64,000 bases of DNA, taken from NCBI GenBank assembly GCA_937139405.1, contig CAKZPV010000047.1, positions 62,001 through 126,000 on the forward strand. The letters run 5' to 3'. Position numbers and translations under genes: made by a program. This document shows, one piece after another, positions 48,070 through 56,800 of this stretch. Source of the DNA: an uncultured Nitrospirota bacterium (GTDB taxonomy: Bacteria; Nitrospirota; Nitrospiria; Nitrospirales; UBA8639). Below the pieces are notes generated by a model. The model was given only the letters and a program-made list of their open reading frames with translations, had not been told where the DNA came from and did no database searches. The stretch's first letter is position 1. Each line of letters opens with the position of its first letter.

Positions 48070-49449
48070 TTATCCAATGACGACGCGTGATTGAGCAAAG
48101 CGATAGGGTTTGTGGGCGGAGGTTTTTACGGCAAAGAGTCCAATCATCAATGGTCCGAACCGTCCCAAGAGCATGGAAAGCATAATCATGACTTTCCCGA
48201 AATCGGTGAACAATGCTGTTAAGCTTCGAGTCTCCCCATCTCCCAATGACATGCCCACAATACCCATGGCTGACGTGACTTCAAACATCAGAGATAAAAA
48301 TGGCTGTGATTCGGTGGAAGCCAGGAGTAGGGTCATTCCTGTAATAAGAGCGAGAGCCAAAATCGTGAGGCACAGGGATCGGGTAATGAGGTCTGGAGGA
48401 ATACGCCGGTGAAACACTTCCACATCAGGATCTCGTCGTAGCAGACTCCAAATGGTCAGAAACACAATGGCGATGGTGGTCGTTTTAATCCCTCCGGACA
48501 TACTGCCTGGCGACCCGCCAATAGCCATGAGAATGAGTAAGAAATAGAGTGTGGGTTCTCGCATTTCTCCCATATCGATGGTTGTAAATCCAGCAGTTCG
48601 CGAAACAGTGTGAAAATAAGACACGGTGAAGGTCTCACTTATAGACAATGGTTGTAGGGTCGCGGGATTATTCCATTCCAGCATGGCGATGCCGACGGTT
48701 CCGACGGCAAGGAGCATTCCAGTCGTTGAGAGCACCAGCTTTGAATGTGTAGTCAGACGGAATCTGGTGCCTCGAAAATTGTCGCGAAGATCTTCAAATA
48801 CGAGAAATCCAATACTCCCGAGTATCACCAACGTGGTGACAATAAGATTAATGGTCAAGTCGGTTTGAAAGGAAGAAAGGCTCTTGGAAAATAAGGCGAA
48901 CCCGGCGTTATTAAAAGCCGAAATAGCGTGAAAGATGCCGTAATACGCGGCGGTACTCCATGTGTGATCCATGGCAAAGCGAAGGGTGAGCAGAACAGCT
49001 CCTATGCCCTCCAGTGAAAAAGTAATAAGTGCCACCAACTTCACAAATCGCACAAGCCCTTGCATATCCATGGTGCTCATGGTTTCTGAAAGCATCATGC
49101 GATCTCGTAATCCTAATCGACGTCCGAGAATGAGTAGGATCAGCGTAGCCATTAAGGCGTAGCCCAGCCCGCCAATTTGAATCAATAGTAAAATCACCCC
49201 CTGCCCAAAGGTCGTGAAATCTTGCGGGGTATCCATCACGATCAGGCCGGTCACGCAGACGGCGGATGTTGCCGTAAAAAGAGCATCGATCAATCCTAGA
49301 TGTACACCAGGTTTTGTGGCGAAAGGAAGCATGAGTAAACAGGCACCTAGGACGATGAGTCCAATGGCAGCTAAGGCGACCACTTGCCCAGGCAAGAGGC
49401 GAATGCCCATGAAGCGGGAGATCAGTAGTTTCCCAAAGCTGGCATTCAT
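48070..49449 (-). CDS. TrkH/KtrB family potassium uptake protein
   Basis: 459 aa membrane protein with four P-loop repeats. Visible elements: LIDALFTATSAVCVTGLIVMDT (first selectivity-type loop), FHAISAFNNAGFALF (second), YFHTVSRTAGFTTIDMGE (third) and LMFEVTSAMGIVGMSLG (fourth). This is the K+ or Na+-coupled pore subunit, working with a KtrA/TrkA gating ring, which is not in this window. ATG at 49449. Confidence 0.92.
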   Translation of the reverse strand: MNASFGKLLISRFMGIRLLPGQVVALAAIGLIVLGACLLMLPFATKPGVHLGLIDALFTATSAVCVTGLIVMDTPQDFTTFGQGVILLLIQIGGLGYALMATLILLILGRRLGLRDRMMLSETMSTMDMQGLVRFVKLVALITFSLEGIGAVLLTLRFAMDHTWSTAAYYGIFHAISAFNNAGFALFSKSLSSFQTDLTINLIVTTLVILGSIGFLVFEDLRDNFRGTRFRLTTHSKLVLSTTGMLLAVGTVGIAMLEWNNPATLQPLSISETFTVSYFHTVSRTAGFTTIDMGEMREPTLYFLLILMAIGGSPGSMSGGIKTTTIAIVFLTIWSLLRRDPDVEVFHRRIPPDLITRSLCLTILALALITGMTLLLASTESQPFLSLMFEVTSAMGIVGMSLGDGETRSLTALFTDFGKVMIMLSMLLGRFGPLMIGLFAVKTSAHKPYRFAQSRVVIG

Positions 49450-49717
49450 GGTACGAACCTGATGAGTTTGAAAATGGATATGCGGAAGAAGGTAGACTCA
49501 ACATAACCGTTTGGAAATGTCAGGCTCCGGGGGTCTTGTAACCAGACGCACGGGGTTAGAGAAAGAAGCGTTGAGGGTCCAGATTTCAAACGAGGTGCGA
49601 CCTATTGTCGGGTGTGATATCAATCAAGAAAAATACTAGCATGTTCCTGGAAGAATGGGAACTGGGGCTCTGTCAATCTTGTTGTCCAGGAAGGGCTTCT
49701 CTATAATCTTACACTAT

Positions 49718-51094
49718 ATGTCTTCGTTCACGACTCAACGACCCCGAGTGGCGTTTTTGACAATTGGCTGTCGTCTTAATCAAGCTGAAACCGCGCTCCT
49801 GAAAGATGGTTTTCGGCGCCGCGGGTTTCTCCCTGTCGAGTATGGCCAGGAAACAGATGTGTTAATCCTCAATTCTTGCACCGTGACCGAAGGTGCCGAA
49901 GCCGATTGCCGGCGGCTGGTTCGCCAGACCCTCCGGAAATCACCGCAGGCCTTTGTGGCCGTGACTGGGTGCTATGCGCAGACGGGTCTAGCCGTCCTTC
50001 GTCAAATTGAGGGGATTGATCTGATTGTTGGTAATCAATTTAAGATGCAGTTGCCGGATCTCCTGCCCTCGGTTCCGCAACAGGTCAAACCGTCTGTTGC
50101 ACAGGTACATCATGAACGAATGGACGCAGATAATTTTGTTCTTGAAGGGGTTGGGGATTATTCGACAACTCGTGCGAATTTAAAAATTCAGGATGGCTGT
50201 CAATTTATGTGTGCCTTCTGCCTCATCCCTTTTGCGAGAGGGCGAGAGCGAAGTCGGGTTGTTGATGATGCCATTCGTGAGGCCGGGGAGCTTGCTCAGA
50301 AAGGTCATCGTGAATTGGTGTTGACTGGTGTGAATATTGGCCAATTTCAGGATCAAGAACTTGATCTTTTGGCGTTGCTCACACGGTTGGAAGCAATTGA
50401 GGGTTTGGCACGCATCCGTATTTCTTCCATTGAACCAACGACCATTCCGGATGGGCTTTTGGAATATATGAAGTCGTCGTATAAGTTATGTCGTTTCCTT
50501 CATGTTCCGTTACAAAGCGGAGATAATGCTATTTTGAAATCGATGAATCGACGGTATTCAGTTCAAGAATATCAAGAGGCTATGGAAGCAGCGCTTCAAC
50601 TCATTCCCGATGTGTGTTTTGGAACCGATGTGATGGTCGGTTTTCCTGGAGAGACTCAAGTGGAATTTGATAATACCCTCGCTTTTATTCAAGATTTGCC
50701 ATTTGCGTATTTGCATGTGTTCAGTTATTCCTCTCGACCCGGAACGGCATCGACTAAGATGACTGGTCAGGTTTCTTCACATGATATTAAAGAACGCAGT
50801 CGAATATTACGAAATCTGTCTTGTCATAAACGGGAGGTTTTTTACCAGAAATTTTTTGGGCATGAGCTTTCCGTGTTGTTTGAAGAAGAGGCGAAGGGAA
50901 CATGGACGGGATTAACGGACAATTATCTTCGTGTAGATGTGCGTTCCTCTCTGAATCTCAAGAATACGATTCAATCAGTAGTCGCCACAGGGATCATGTC
51001 TGATCGAATTGTTGGTCTTCTCAATCCTCTGCCTGAAAGTTTCTGTTACCCTCACCATCAAGAGCTTGCGGTTATTCAGGACAGAACCATATGA
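49718..51094 (+). CDS. mtaB: tRNA t6A37 methylthiotransferase
   Basis: About 458 aa from ATG 49718 (MSSFTTQRPRVAFLTIGCRLNQAE); an in-frame ATG at 49655 would add 21 residues. Converts t6A37 to ms2t6A37 in tRNA with two iron-sulfur clusters. N-terminal MTTase cluster cysteines (IGCRLNQAE, LNSCTVTEGAEADCRRL, TGCYAQTG), radical-SAM motif CQFMCAFC and a C-terminal TRAM domain. Its stop overlaps miaB by four bases. Confidence 0.93.
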   Translation: MSSFTTQRPRVAFLTIGCRLNQAETALLKDGFRRRGFLPVEYGQETDVLILNSCTVTEGAEADCRRLVRQTLRKSPQAFVAVTGCYAQTGLAVLRQIEGIDLIVGNQFKMQLPDLLPSVPQQVKPSVAQVHHERMDADNFVLEGVGDYSTTRANLKIQDGCQFMCAFCLIPFARGRERSRVVDDAIREAGELAQKGHRELVLTGVNIGQFQDQELDLLALLTRLEAIEGLARIRISSIEPTTIPDGLLEYMKSSYKLCRFLHVPLQSGDNAILKSMNRRYSVQEYQEAMEAALQLIPDVCFGTDVMVGFPGETQVEFDNTLAFIQDLPFAYLHVFSYSSRPGTASTKMTGQVSSHDIKERSRILRNLSCHKREVFYQKFFGHELSVLFEEEAKGTWTGLTDNYLRVDVRSSLNLKNTIQSVVATGIMSDRIVGLLNPLPESFCYPHHQELAVIQDRTI

Positions 51095-52470
51095 GCAGCA
51101 CACCCTTACTCCAACCCAGAAGCCTTAAACCCGTTTCGTCTTCGTCGGACAGAGCTGGGTATCAGGTCTATATGGAAACCTTTGGGTGTCAGATGAACGA
51201 ATATGACACCGAATTGGTTCGGTCGATCATGAAAGCTCGAGGGTTTCAGTTCACTCCTGTTGATGAAGAAGCCGACGTTATTTTGTTTAATACCTGCGCC
51301 ATTCGTGAAAATGCACACAATCGACTCTATGGGCATTTGGCTCGGTATAAAGCCAGAAAAAAAGAGCGAGGGTTGGTCATTGGCGTCTTAGGCTGTATGG
51401 CGCAGAATCTGAAACAAGAATTGCTGGAGACACGATCATGGATTGATGTTCTTGTAGGACCAGATGCGTATCGGCGCTTACCTGATTTGTTGACCGATGC
51501 GTTGGAGCATCAGCGTCGAGGTCTCGCAGTTGATCTTTCTGAGTTCGAAACATATGCGCAGATCGTGCCTGATCGAAACGGTGGAGTGAATGGCTGGATC
51601 GCCGTCATGCGGGGGTGTGACAATTTTTGTTCGTTTTGTGTGGTGCCGTATACCAGGGGCCGAGAGCGTTCGCGAGATCCAGAAAGTATTCTTGAAGAAG
51701 CTCAGCGGTTAGCCAGCCATGGGGTTCGACAAATTACTTTGTTGGGACAAAATGTGAACTCCTATCGATCTGGAGAATGGGATTTTGCTCGACTACTTGT
51801 GAGAGTGGCGGATGTCCCGGGTATTCAACGCATCCGATTTACATCACCGCATCCAAAAGATTTTCCTCCAGCCTTGCTTGAGGCTGTCGCCCAACATCCC
51901 ATCATTTGCAATCAAATTCACTTGCCCTTGCAGTCTGCGAATGATCGCATGTTAGAACGTATGGGGCGAGGCTATACCCGTCGGGAATATCTTAACCTCG
52001 TGGACGCGATTCAGAAAAAAGGACCGATTGTCTTAACCACCGATCTGATCTGTGGCTTTTGTGGTGAAACGGATGCGGAATTCCAAGAGACCTATGATTT
52101 GATGAAAGAACTAGAATACCAGGCGGCCTTTGTTTTTAAATATTCGGAACGAAAGCATACAATTGCAGCCAGGAAATATCCCGATGATATCTCTGAACAG
52201 GTGAAGGGGAATCGAACGAATCAACTGATCGAATTTCAGAAAGAGATTTCCCTGAAGCATAATCAAGCTTTGATTGGCACTGAAGTTGATGTGTTGATTG
52301 AAGGGAATGCGAAAAAATCAGACCAGCAATGGATGGGGCATACCGAACACAATGTCACGGTTGTATGGCCCAAGGAATCTTCTACCCATCTTCTTGGAGA
52401 TCTTGTCTCGGTCTCCATCCAAGATGCCACTCCTTCTACTCTCTACGGCATGCCCCATTCCCATAAATAG
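51091..52470 (+). CDS. miaB: tRNA i6A37 methylthiotransferase MiaB
   Basis: 459 aa. Adds a methylthio group to isopentenyl-A37. YMETFGCQMNEYDTELVRSIM, FNTCAIRENAHNRLYG and VLGCMAQ carry the MTTase cluster cysteines; MRGCDNFCSFCVVPYTRGRERSR is the radical-SAM site. QIHLPLQSANDRMLERMGRGYTRREYL and a terminal TRAM domain follow. ATGA overlap with mtaB indicates coupling of the two tRNA-37 modifiers. Confidence 0.96.
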   Translation: MSSTPLLQPRSLKPVSSSSDRAGYQVYMETFGCQMNEYDTELVRSIMKARGFQFTPVDEEADVILFNTCAIRENAHNRLYGHLARYKARKKERGLVIGVLGCMAQNLKQELLETRSWIDVLVGPDAYRRLPDLLTDALEHQRRGLAVDLSEFETYAQIVPDRNGGVNGWIAVMRGCDNFCSFCVVPYTRGRERSRDPESILEEAQRLASHGVRQITLLGQNVNSYRSGEWDFARLLVRVADVPGIQRIRFTSPHPKDFPPALLEAVAQHPIICNQIHLPLQSANDRMLERMGRGYTRREYLNLVDAIQKKGPIVLTTDLICGFCGETDAEFQETYDLMKELEYQAAFVFKYSERKHTIAARKYPDDISEQVKGNRTNQLIEFQKEISLKHNQALIGTEVDVLIEGNAKKSDQQWMGHTEHNVTVVWPKESSTHLLGDLVSVSIQDATPSTLYGMPHSHK

Positions 52471-52749
52471 CAGGTATTTCCATAGCTCAGATGGTTTCTG
52501 GGGCTATCGTGGTTGAAAAATTTCTGTCCATGGGTCTCGTAACATGCATCGTTATAAGCCAATGGGCAAATTCCTCCGGTAAATGGCAGTTCCTACCTCA
52601 AGTCGATTTTGGAATATCCGATACAAACAGTGAAGTCTTGTTGAAAAAAAGGCTTCCTCGCTGAAGGCCGATTGGGGGTAACGTCCAACAACCTGCCTAA
52701 GACACACAGCAACACCATCATACCTCGCTATGAGAAAGCGTTGACCAGC

Positions 52750-53709
52750 ATGGATCCCCAGATACTCCAACGGATTAAAAACTGCAAAACCCTCCCGGCG
52801 ATTCCTGCGCTCCCATTGCAAGTATTGCAAATGTGTCGGGATGATAAGGCGAGTGCTCAAAAAGTCGGAGAAGTGATTAGTAAAGATCCGTCTTTTGTGG
52901 CGAAGCTCTTGAATGTGGCGAATTCCAGTTTTTATGGGGGAAGCCGGCATAAGGTGACGACCGTCACGCATGCTGTCACGCTGTTGGGGATGAATTCTAT
53001 TGCCACCTTAGCCTTTTGTTTTTCCTTATACCGAGATTTGCGGAAAAAGGGTGGTGGGGCATTTGATCATACGCATTTTTGGCACCGATGTATTTTGGCA
53101 AGTTTGGCGTCAAAAATATTGGCGAAGCGGGTTCGAGTCATCAATGAAGAAGAGATTTTCTTGGCTGGACTACTCCAAGATTTAGGTATCTTGGTCATGA
53201 GTGAAGCGTTTGGGAACGAATATGGGACGTTATATCAAAAAGCCAATCAGGACCATCATGCTCTGGAAGCGCTAGAACAGGGGCGATGGAAAACAGATCA
53301 TTGTGAAATAGGAGCATGGCTGGCCGAGACTTGGGAATTGCCAGAAGTGTTACGGGAAGCTGTACGGGGCAGTCATAATCCATCTCTCGCTTCGACTGAG
53401 GACGAGGCTTCACGTTTAATGATTTTGTGTGTGGCGTTATCCGGGCGGTTGGCTGATATGTGGTGTCATCCAGAAACGGAGACAGCGATTCAGACAGCTC
53501 TTGAGTTATCACAAGAACTGTTGGAAATTGATGCTGATGGTGTGATGGAAGTGACTAAGCAAATCATTGAAGGTATTCCTGACATGTCAGCGTTTTTCCA
53601 AATTAACCTTGGTAAGCCCGAGGAAATTCAAAAAGTTGTAGACCTTCTTGAGCAGACGATTCACCCATCGATCCCTACCGACAATCCAGAGCCTGTTCCA
53701 GCCTCCTAA
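52750..53709 (+). CDS. HDOD domain-containing protein
   Basis: About 319 aa from ATG 52750; an upstream in-frame TTG at 52672 is possible. The HDOD fold is shown by LPAIPALPLQVLQMCRDDKASAQKVGEVISKDPSFVAKLLNVANSSFYG, VTTVTHAVTLLGMNSIATLAFCFSLYRDLRK and FWHRCILASLASKILAKRV. HDOD proteins often act in c-di-GMP or stress signalling, and the catalytic HD residues of phosphohydrolases are not kept. Function unassigned. Confidence 0.88.
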   Translation: MDPQILQRIKNCKTLPAIPALPLQVLQMCRDDKASAQKVGEVISKDPSFVAKLLNVANSSFYGGSRHKVTTVTHAVTLLGMNSIATLAFCFSLYRDLRKKGGGAFDHTHFWHRCILASLASKILAKRVRVINEEEIFLAGLLQDLGILVMSEAFGNEYGTLYQKANQDHHALEALEQGRWKTDHCEIGAWLAETWELPEVLREAVRGSHNPSLASTEDEASRLMILCVALSGRLADMWCHPETETAIQTALELSQELLEIDADGVMEVTKQIIEGIPDMSAFFQINLGKPEEIQKVVDLLEQTIHPSIPTDNPEPVPAS

Positions 53710-53779
53710 CACGGTGTTCTTACTACTCCCGCGGTTTTTGATAAAACGATTATTCTCTTACCCGTTTGAACCGATCAGT

Positions 53780-53807
53780 TCAACACGGAAATGCGTTTCC
53801 GTGTTGA
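53780..53807 (+). promoter_or_regulatory. Perfect 12-bp hairpin after the HDOD gene
   Basis: TCAACACGGAAA (53780-53791) pairs with TTTCCGTGTTGA (53796-53807) around TGCG. It has no T-run on the plus strand, and a second hairpin follows. Confidence 0.6.
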
Positions 53808-53845
53808 GGAAAAAAAGAGCCTCTCATCCATGAGGACAAGAGGCT
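53808..53845 (-). terminator. Minus-strand intrinsic terminator
   Basis: AGCCTCT (53818-53824) pairs with AGAGGCT (53839-53845). Read on the minus strand the hairpin is followed by a T-run, so it would end the transcript of the gene at 53991-54770. Confidence 0.6.
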
Positions 53846-53990
53846 TTCATAAAACAGGTGATATCGTGTGTTGCTGAGGTGGTCTTCGTACCTCAACACC
53901 ACCAGGCAGGTTGAGTGTTCTTTGCCTTATACGGGGTGTAGGTAACACTCCAATTGTATCAACAAATTCTGCGAACTCTTCAGTTTGCAC

Positions 53991-54770
53991 TCACCAGGTA
54001 ATAGGTCCCCATCGGTCGTCTGATCTCGTGACCGATACATTGAATCTTCCGCCGATTTCGTTAGGAATGACGACTTTCCCGTTTGGTCTAATCCCTTTGG
54101 TAAAATGAAGAGCCACTCTTGCCCCATCAGGGGTTCGTTCTAACAAGCCAACCTTTATTTCGATAGTCGTAAAATTGGCATTGAGGGTTGTGAGCCATTT
54201 GCGACGAGATTTGGACATTGAACTGATTTTTTCCAGGTTCGCCAAGTCTTTTTCAGTAATAGAGCGTTGCAGTTGCATGATGAGTTTCATCAGGGCCTCT
54301 GTCTCCGCTTTTCCATCTTTTCCCGCGGCTCCGGCCTCGTCTGCTGCCGTGGGCTTTGCCACTGCTTGAGAAGCCCCTCTTTGTTTAGTCTCGCGCTCTT
54401 TCTTTTGCTGAACAATAAAATCCTCAACCTCCTGTGGATTAATCCAAGCCTTTAGGGCGGTACAAATTTCTTGGATGTTTCTGGTTACCTCGCGTTTTTC
54501 TCCTTGCAACATCCCGACGGCAATTGTTTCAATCCAATCTTTTTCCAATTCAAAATCCTTGACGGAGGTGTTCACTTGAACCCAAACTTTATAATTGCTA
54601 ACTGCTACCTCGCGGGCAAAAGCCAAGGACTTTGTTTTAGCGACGGTTACTGATTCATCATCACCATAATGATAACAATACTCCCCTTCAACAGGGACCT
54701 GATCGGCTCCAAATGAGAGAGGGGGAGCAGAAAATAACGTGGCGATTAAGAACAGAAGTTTGTATACCAT
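53991..54770 (-). CDS. Exported protein of unknown function
   Basis: 259 aa. Signal peptide MVYKLLFLIATLFSAPPLSFG. The first half (EGEYCYHYGDDESVTVAKTKSLAFAREVAVSNYKVWVQVNTSVKDFELEKDWIETIA) resembles the LPP20/FlgT-N type domain of envelope proteins. A low-complexity Ala/Glu/Lys linker leads to a C-terminal part with basic helices and a beta-rich end (ARVALHFTKGIRPNGKVVIP). No family assignment is secure. Confidence 0.6.
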   Translation of the reverse strand: MVYKLLFLIATLFSAPPLSFGADQVPVEGEYCYHYGDDESVTVAKTKSLAFAREVAVSNYKVWVQVNTSVKDFELEKDWIETIAVGMLQGEKREVTRNIQEICTALKAWINPQEVEDFIVQQKKERETKQRGASQAVAKPTAADEAGAAGKDGKAETEALMKLIMQLQRSITEKDLANLEKISSMSKSRRKWLTTLNANFTTIEIKVGLLERTPDGARVALHFTKGIRPNGKVVIPNEIGGRFNVSVTRSDDRWGPITW

Positions 54771-54888
54771 CTGAAAAAGCCTGCCTGTCGAAAGTGTACG
54801 ACCCGTCTGGTCAAAAAAATCATGCGATCATGACGGTATCTAAAAAACTCAAATTTTTCAAGGAGAACAAAGTAGTCGAGCTAAGATT

Positions 54889-55125
54889 AAAGGATTTCAA
54901 TTCCATGATTTTCAGCATATGGCCGTGACCGATATGGGGCGAGAAGGTATTGATCATTTGACCATTATGAAAATGACCGGACACAAGACATTGGATGTCT
55001 TTAAACGGTACAATAGATGTCTCGAAGGGGACTTGCGGGAAGCCGCGTCCCAATTTAACACCTATTTAACACTAGGACATTCTGCTACTTTAGCCAGCTC
55101 ACCTCAAACGTTGACAAAAAAATAG
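54889..55125 (+). pseudogene. Tyrosine recombinase (integrase) C-terminal remnant
   Basis: The plus frame reads KGFQFHDFQHMAVTDMGREGIDHLTIMKMTGHKTLDVFKRYN, the box II region of phage/XerD-like integrases (canonical HDLRHTAVTNM and TGHKT...FKRY). Nothing upstream of it has a start or the rest of the enzyme: the frame is closed by a stop at 54841-54843. The essential HxxR arginine reads HDFQH, consistent with a single CGG-to-CAG change, so the fragment is inactive. The frame ends 1 bp before tRNA-Arg (stop 55123-55125, tRNA from 55127). Confidence 0.7.
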
Positions 55126-55126
55126 T

Positions 55127-55203
55127 GCGCCCGTAGCTCAATTGGATAGAGTACTTGACTACGAATCAAGAGGTTACAGGTTCGATTCCTGTCGGGCGCA
55201 CCA
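55127..55203 (+). tRNA. tRNA-Arg (ACG)
   Basis: 77 nt with encoded CCA. Acceptor GCGCCCG/CGGGCGC, D arm GCTC/GAGT, anticodon stem CTTGA/TCAAG with loop CTACGAA (anticodon ACG), and T arm ACAGG-TTCGATT-CCTGT. The A34 would be edited to inosine by TadA. Confidence 0.95.
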
Positions 55204-55419
55204 TCCTCCTGTAGGCGTGTGATTTACTTTCGACAATTGTGTCTAAACTTGGTTCGATGTAGATTCTGAGGTCATCAACGATAGGACCCGTTTTTCTTCT
55301 ATTCCTTTCTTCCTTGCCCTAGGTTCTCATTTCACAATTGGGTACACTGCCCCTTTCAATAGAGCGTGATCTCGCGGTGAAATCACTCACGCGATAAAAA
55401 TATTTCTTGGGAGGGGCTC

Positions 55420-55938
55420 ATGAGGTTATTCCTTTTGTCCTTGATCTGGATCATATTATTGACATTTTCCTCGTCTGCGAATGACGCCGAAGCGCAAATC
55501 GTTTCTCTGTTGGTTGATTCAGGCCAGCAAGAAGATTCTTCAATAATGGATCACGAAATGAAGAAGCATTTGCATGCAGAAGGTTATGAAGTGAATGGCA
55601 TGACCCCTGGTGAAGGGTTTTTCCTCTATGTGCAATTTATGCCGATCAAAACTGTAAGAGAGCAGCGGCAATTGCGAGGGTATGCAGGGAGCTTGTTTGT
55701 CGGATCTCAGGCATGGACAAGAGTTGTCGATTCTTTTATGCCTGATGGTTGTAATATTACGACTTATCAAAAAATGAAAAATAATATTGGCATGGAAATG
55801 GTCCTTTTAGATTCACAGATATTTACGGATTCAAGTATCCATGCTCTTGCGGAATTAATGAGTGCAAGAGCGAGTAGAATCATCCGAGGGAAAAGTGAGG
55901 AAATGACGGCTTTGATGATGGAGTTCGCGGAAAAATGA
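55420..55938 (+). CDS. Secreted protein of unknown function
   Basis: 172 aa. ATG 55420 with GGGAGGGG at 55409-55416. Signal peptide MRLFLLSLIWIILLTFSSSA. Mature chain has AEGYEVNGMTPGEGFFLYVQFMPIKTVREQRQLRGYAGSLFVGSQAWT and a helical end (IHALAELMSARASRIIRGKSEEMTALMMEFAEK). No family recognised. Confidence 0.62.
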   Translation: MRLFLLSLIWIILLTFSSSANDAEAQIVSLLVDSGQQEDSSIMDHEMKKHLHAEGYEVNGMTPGEGFFLYVQFMPIKTVREQRQLRGYAGSLFVGSQAWTRVVDSFMPDGCNITTYQKMKNNIGMEMVLLDSQIFTDSSIHALAELMSARASRIIRGKSEEMTALMMEFAEK

Positions 55939-56206
55939 TTCCTAAGATTCGATGAGATAAATGGTCTTTCTCCTTTCTCGCTTATATTGACTACGACTCC
56001 ATATAACTTCAATCTGACCGCTCATATTTGAACCTTTGTCTGTGAAAGAGTAGACTCTGACTATCTCTTGTTCCTTTTTACAGGACATGTGATTTTTTGT
56101 GCACGTCATTCCTCTCTATCATTCAAATTGGCATTGAAGCAGGAATATATTCGATACTACTTGTGAAGAAGCTGTGCCATCACTCAATGAGTAAAGGTAT
56201 GCTTCA

Positions 56207-56620
56207 ATGAACATTCGACTGTTTCTTACGAGACGGGTTATGAAGATGTGTTCGTTGCTTTTTTTGGGGATTGTATGTCTCATCTGGGTGATTCCAAGTA
56301 TCACCTTCTCTGAACCCTATCATTCTTCTTGTGGCACGGCTCTCGAGAAAGTTCATAAAGCCAGAAAATCCCTCATACCGTATCAGCGGACCATGGAATT
56401 AGCGCAAGCGCGCGAACGGAAGGCCTATGGAGAATTAACGATTTGTACAGGTGGTGGAATTTACAGCGTGACTAAAGCTGTCAGCTGTAACGAGGCAACT
56501 TGGCAGGCTCCAGAGCACACAAGAAAAGCGATTGATGCGGAAGATGACTATCTCCAGGGTAGAAAAATTTTTGAAGAATTATTTGAACAAGCGAAACAGG
56601 AGTGTCTGTCTGAACAGTAA
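56207..56620 (+). CDS. Secreted protein of unknown function
   Basis: 137 aa, with a signal-peptide-like segment at about residues 12-34 (LLFLGIVCLIWVIPSITFSE). The true start may be M12 (56240). The mature part has four Cys spaced for disulfides (SSCGTA, TICTGGG, VSCNEA, QECLSEQ) and helical spacing. Family unknown. Confidence 0.55.
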   Translation: MNIRLFLTRRVMKMCSLLFLGIVCLIWVIPSITFSEPYHSSCGTALEKVHKARKSLIPYQRTMELAQARERKAYGELTICTGGGIYSVTKAVSCNEATWQAPEHTRKAIDAEDDYLQGRKIFEELFEQAKQECLSEQ

Positions 56621-56800
56621 GTCTTGCTTGTGTTTTTTGAGCTTGTGCCCATCCACAATTCCTACTCGCTTTCCCCCATTCTGCAGCCCCAAATAGTCGA
56701 CAGAAAAGAGCACAATTAGAGACGAAATAAGCCCGAGTCTGATTTCTACGTGGAGTTTTGCATTCCTAAAGTAAGAAGATTTACGCCCTGAGAAGGTGAG

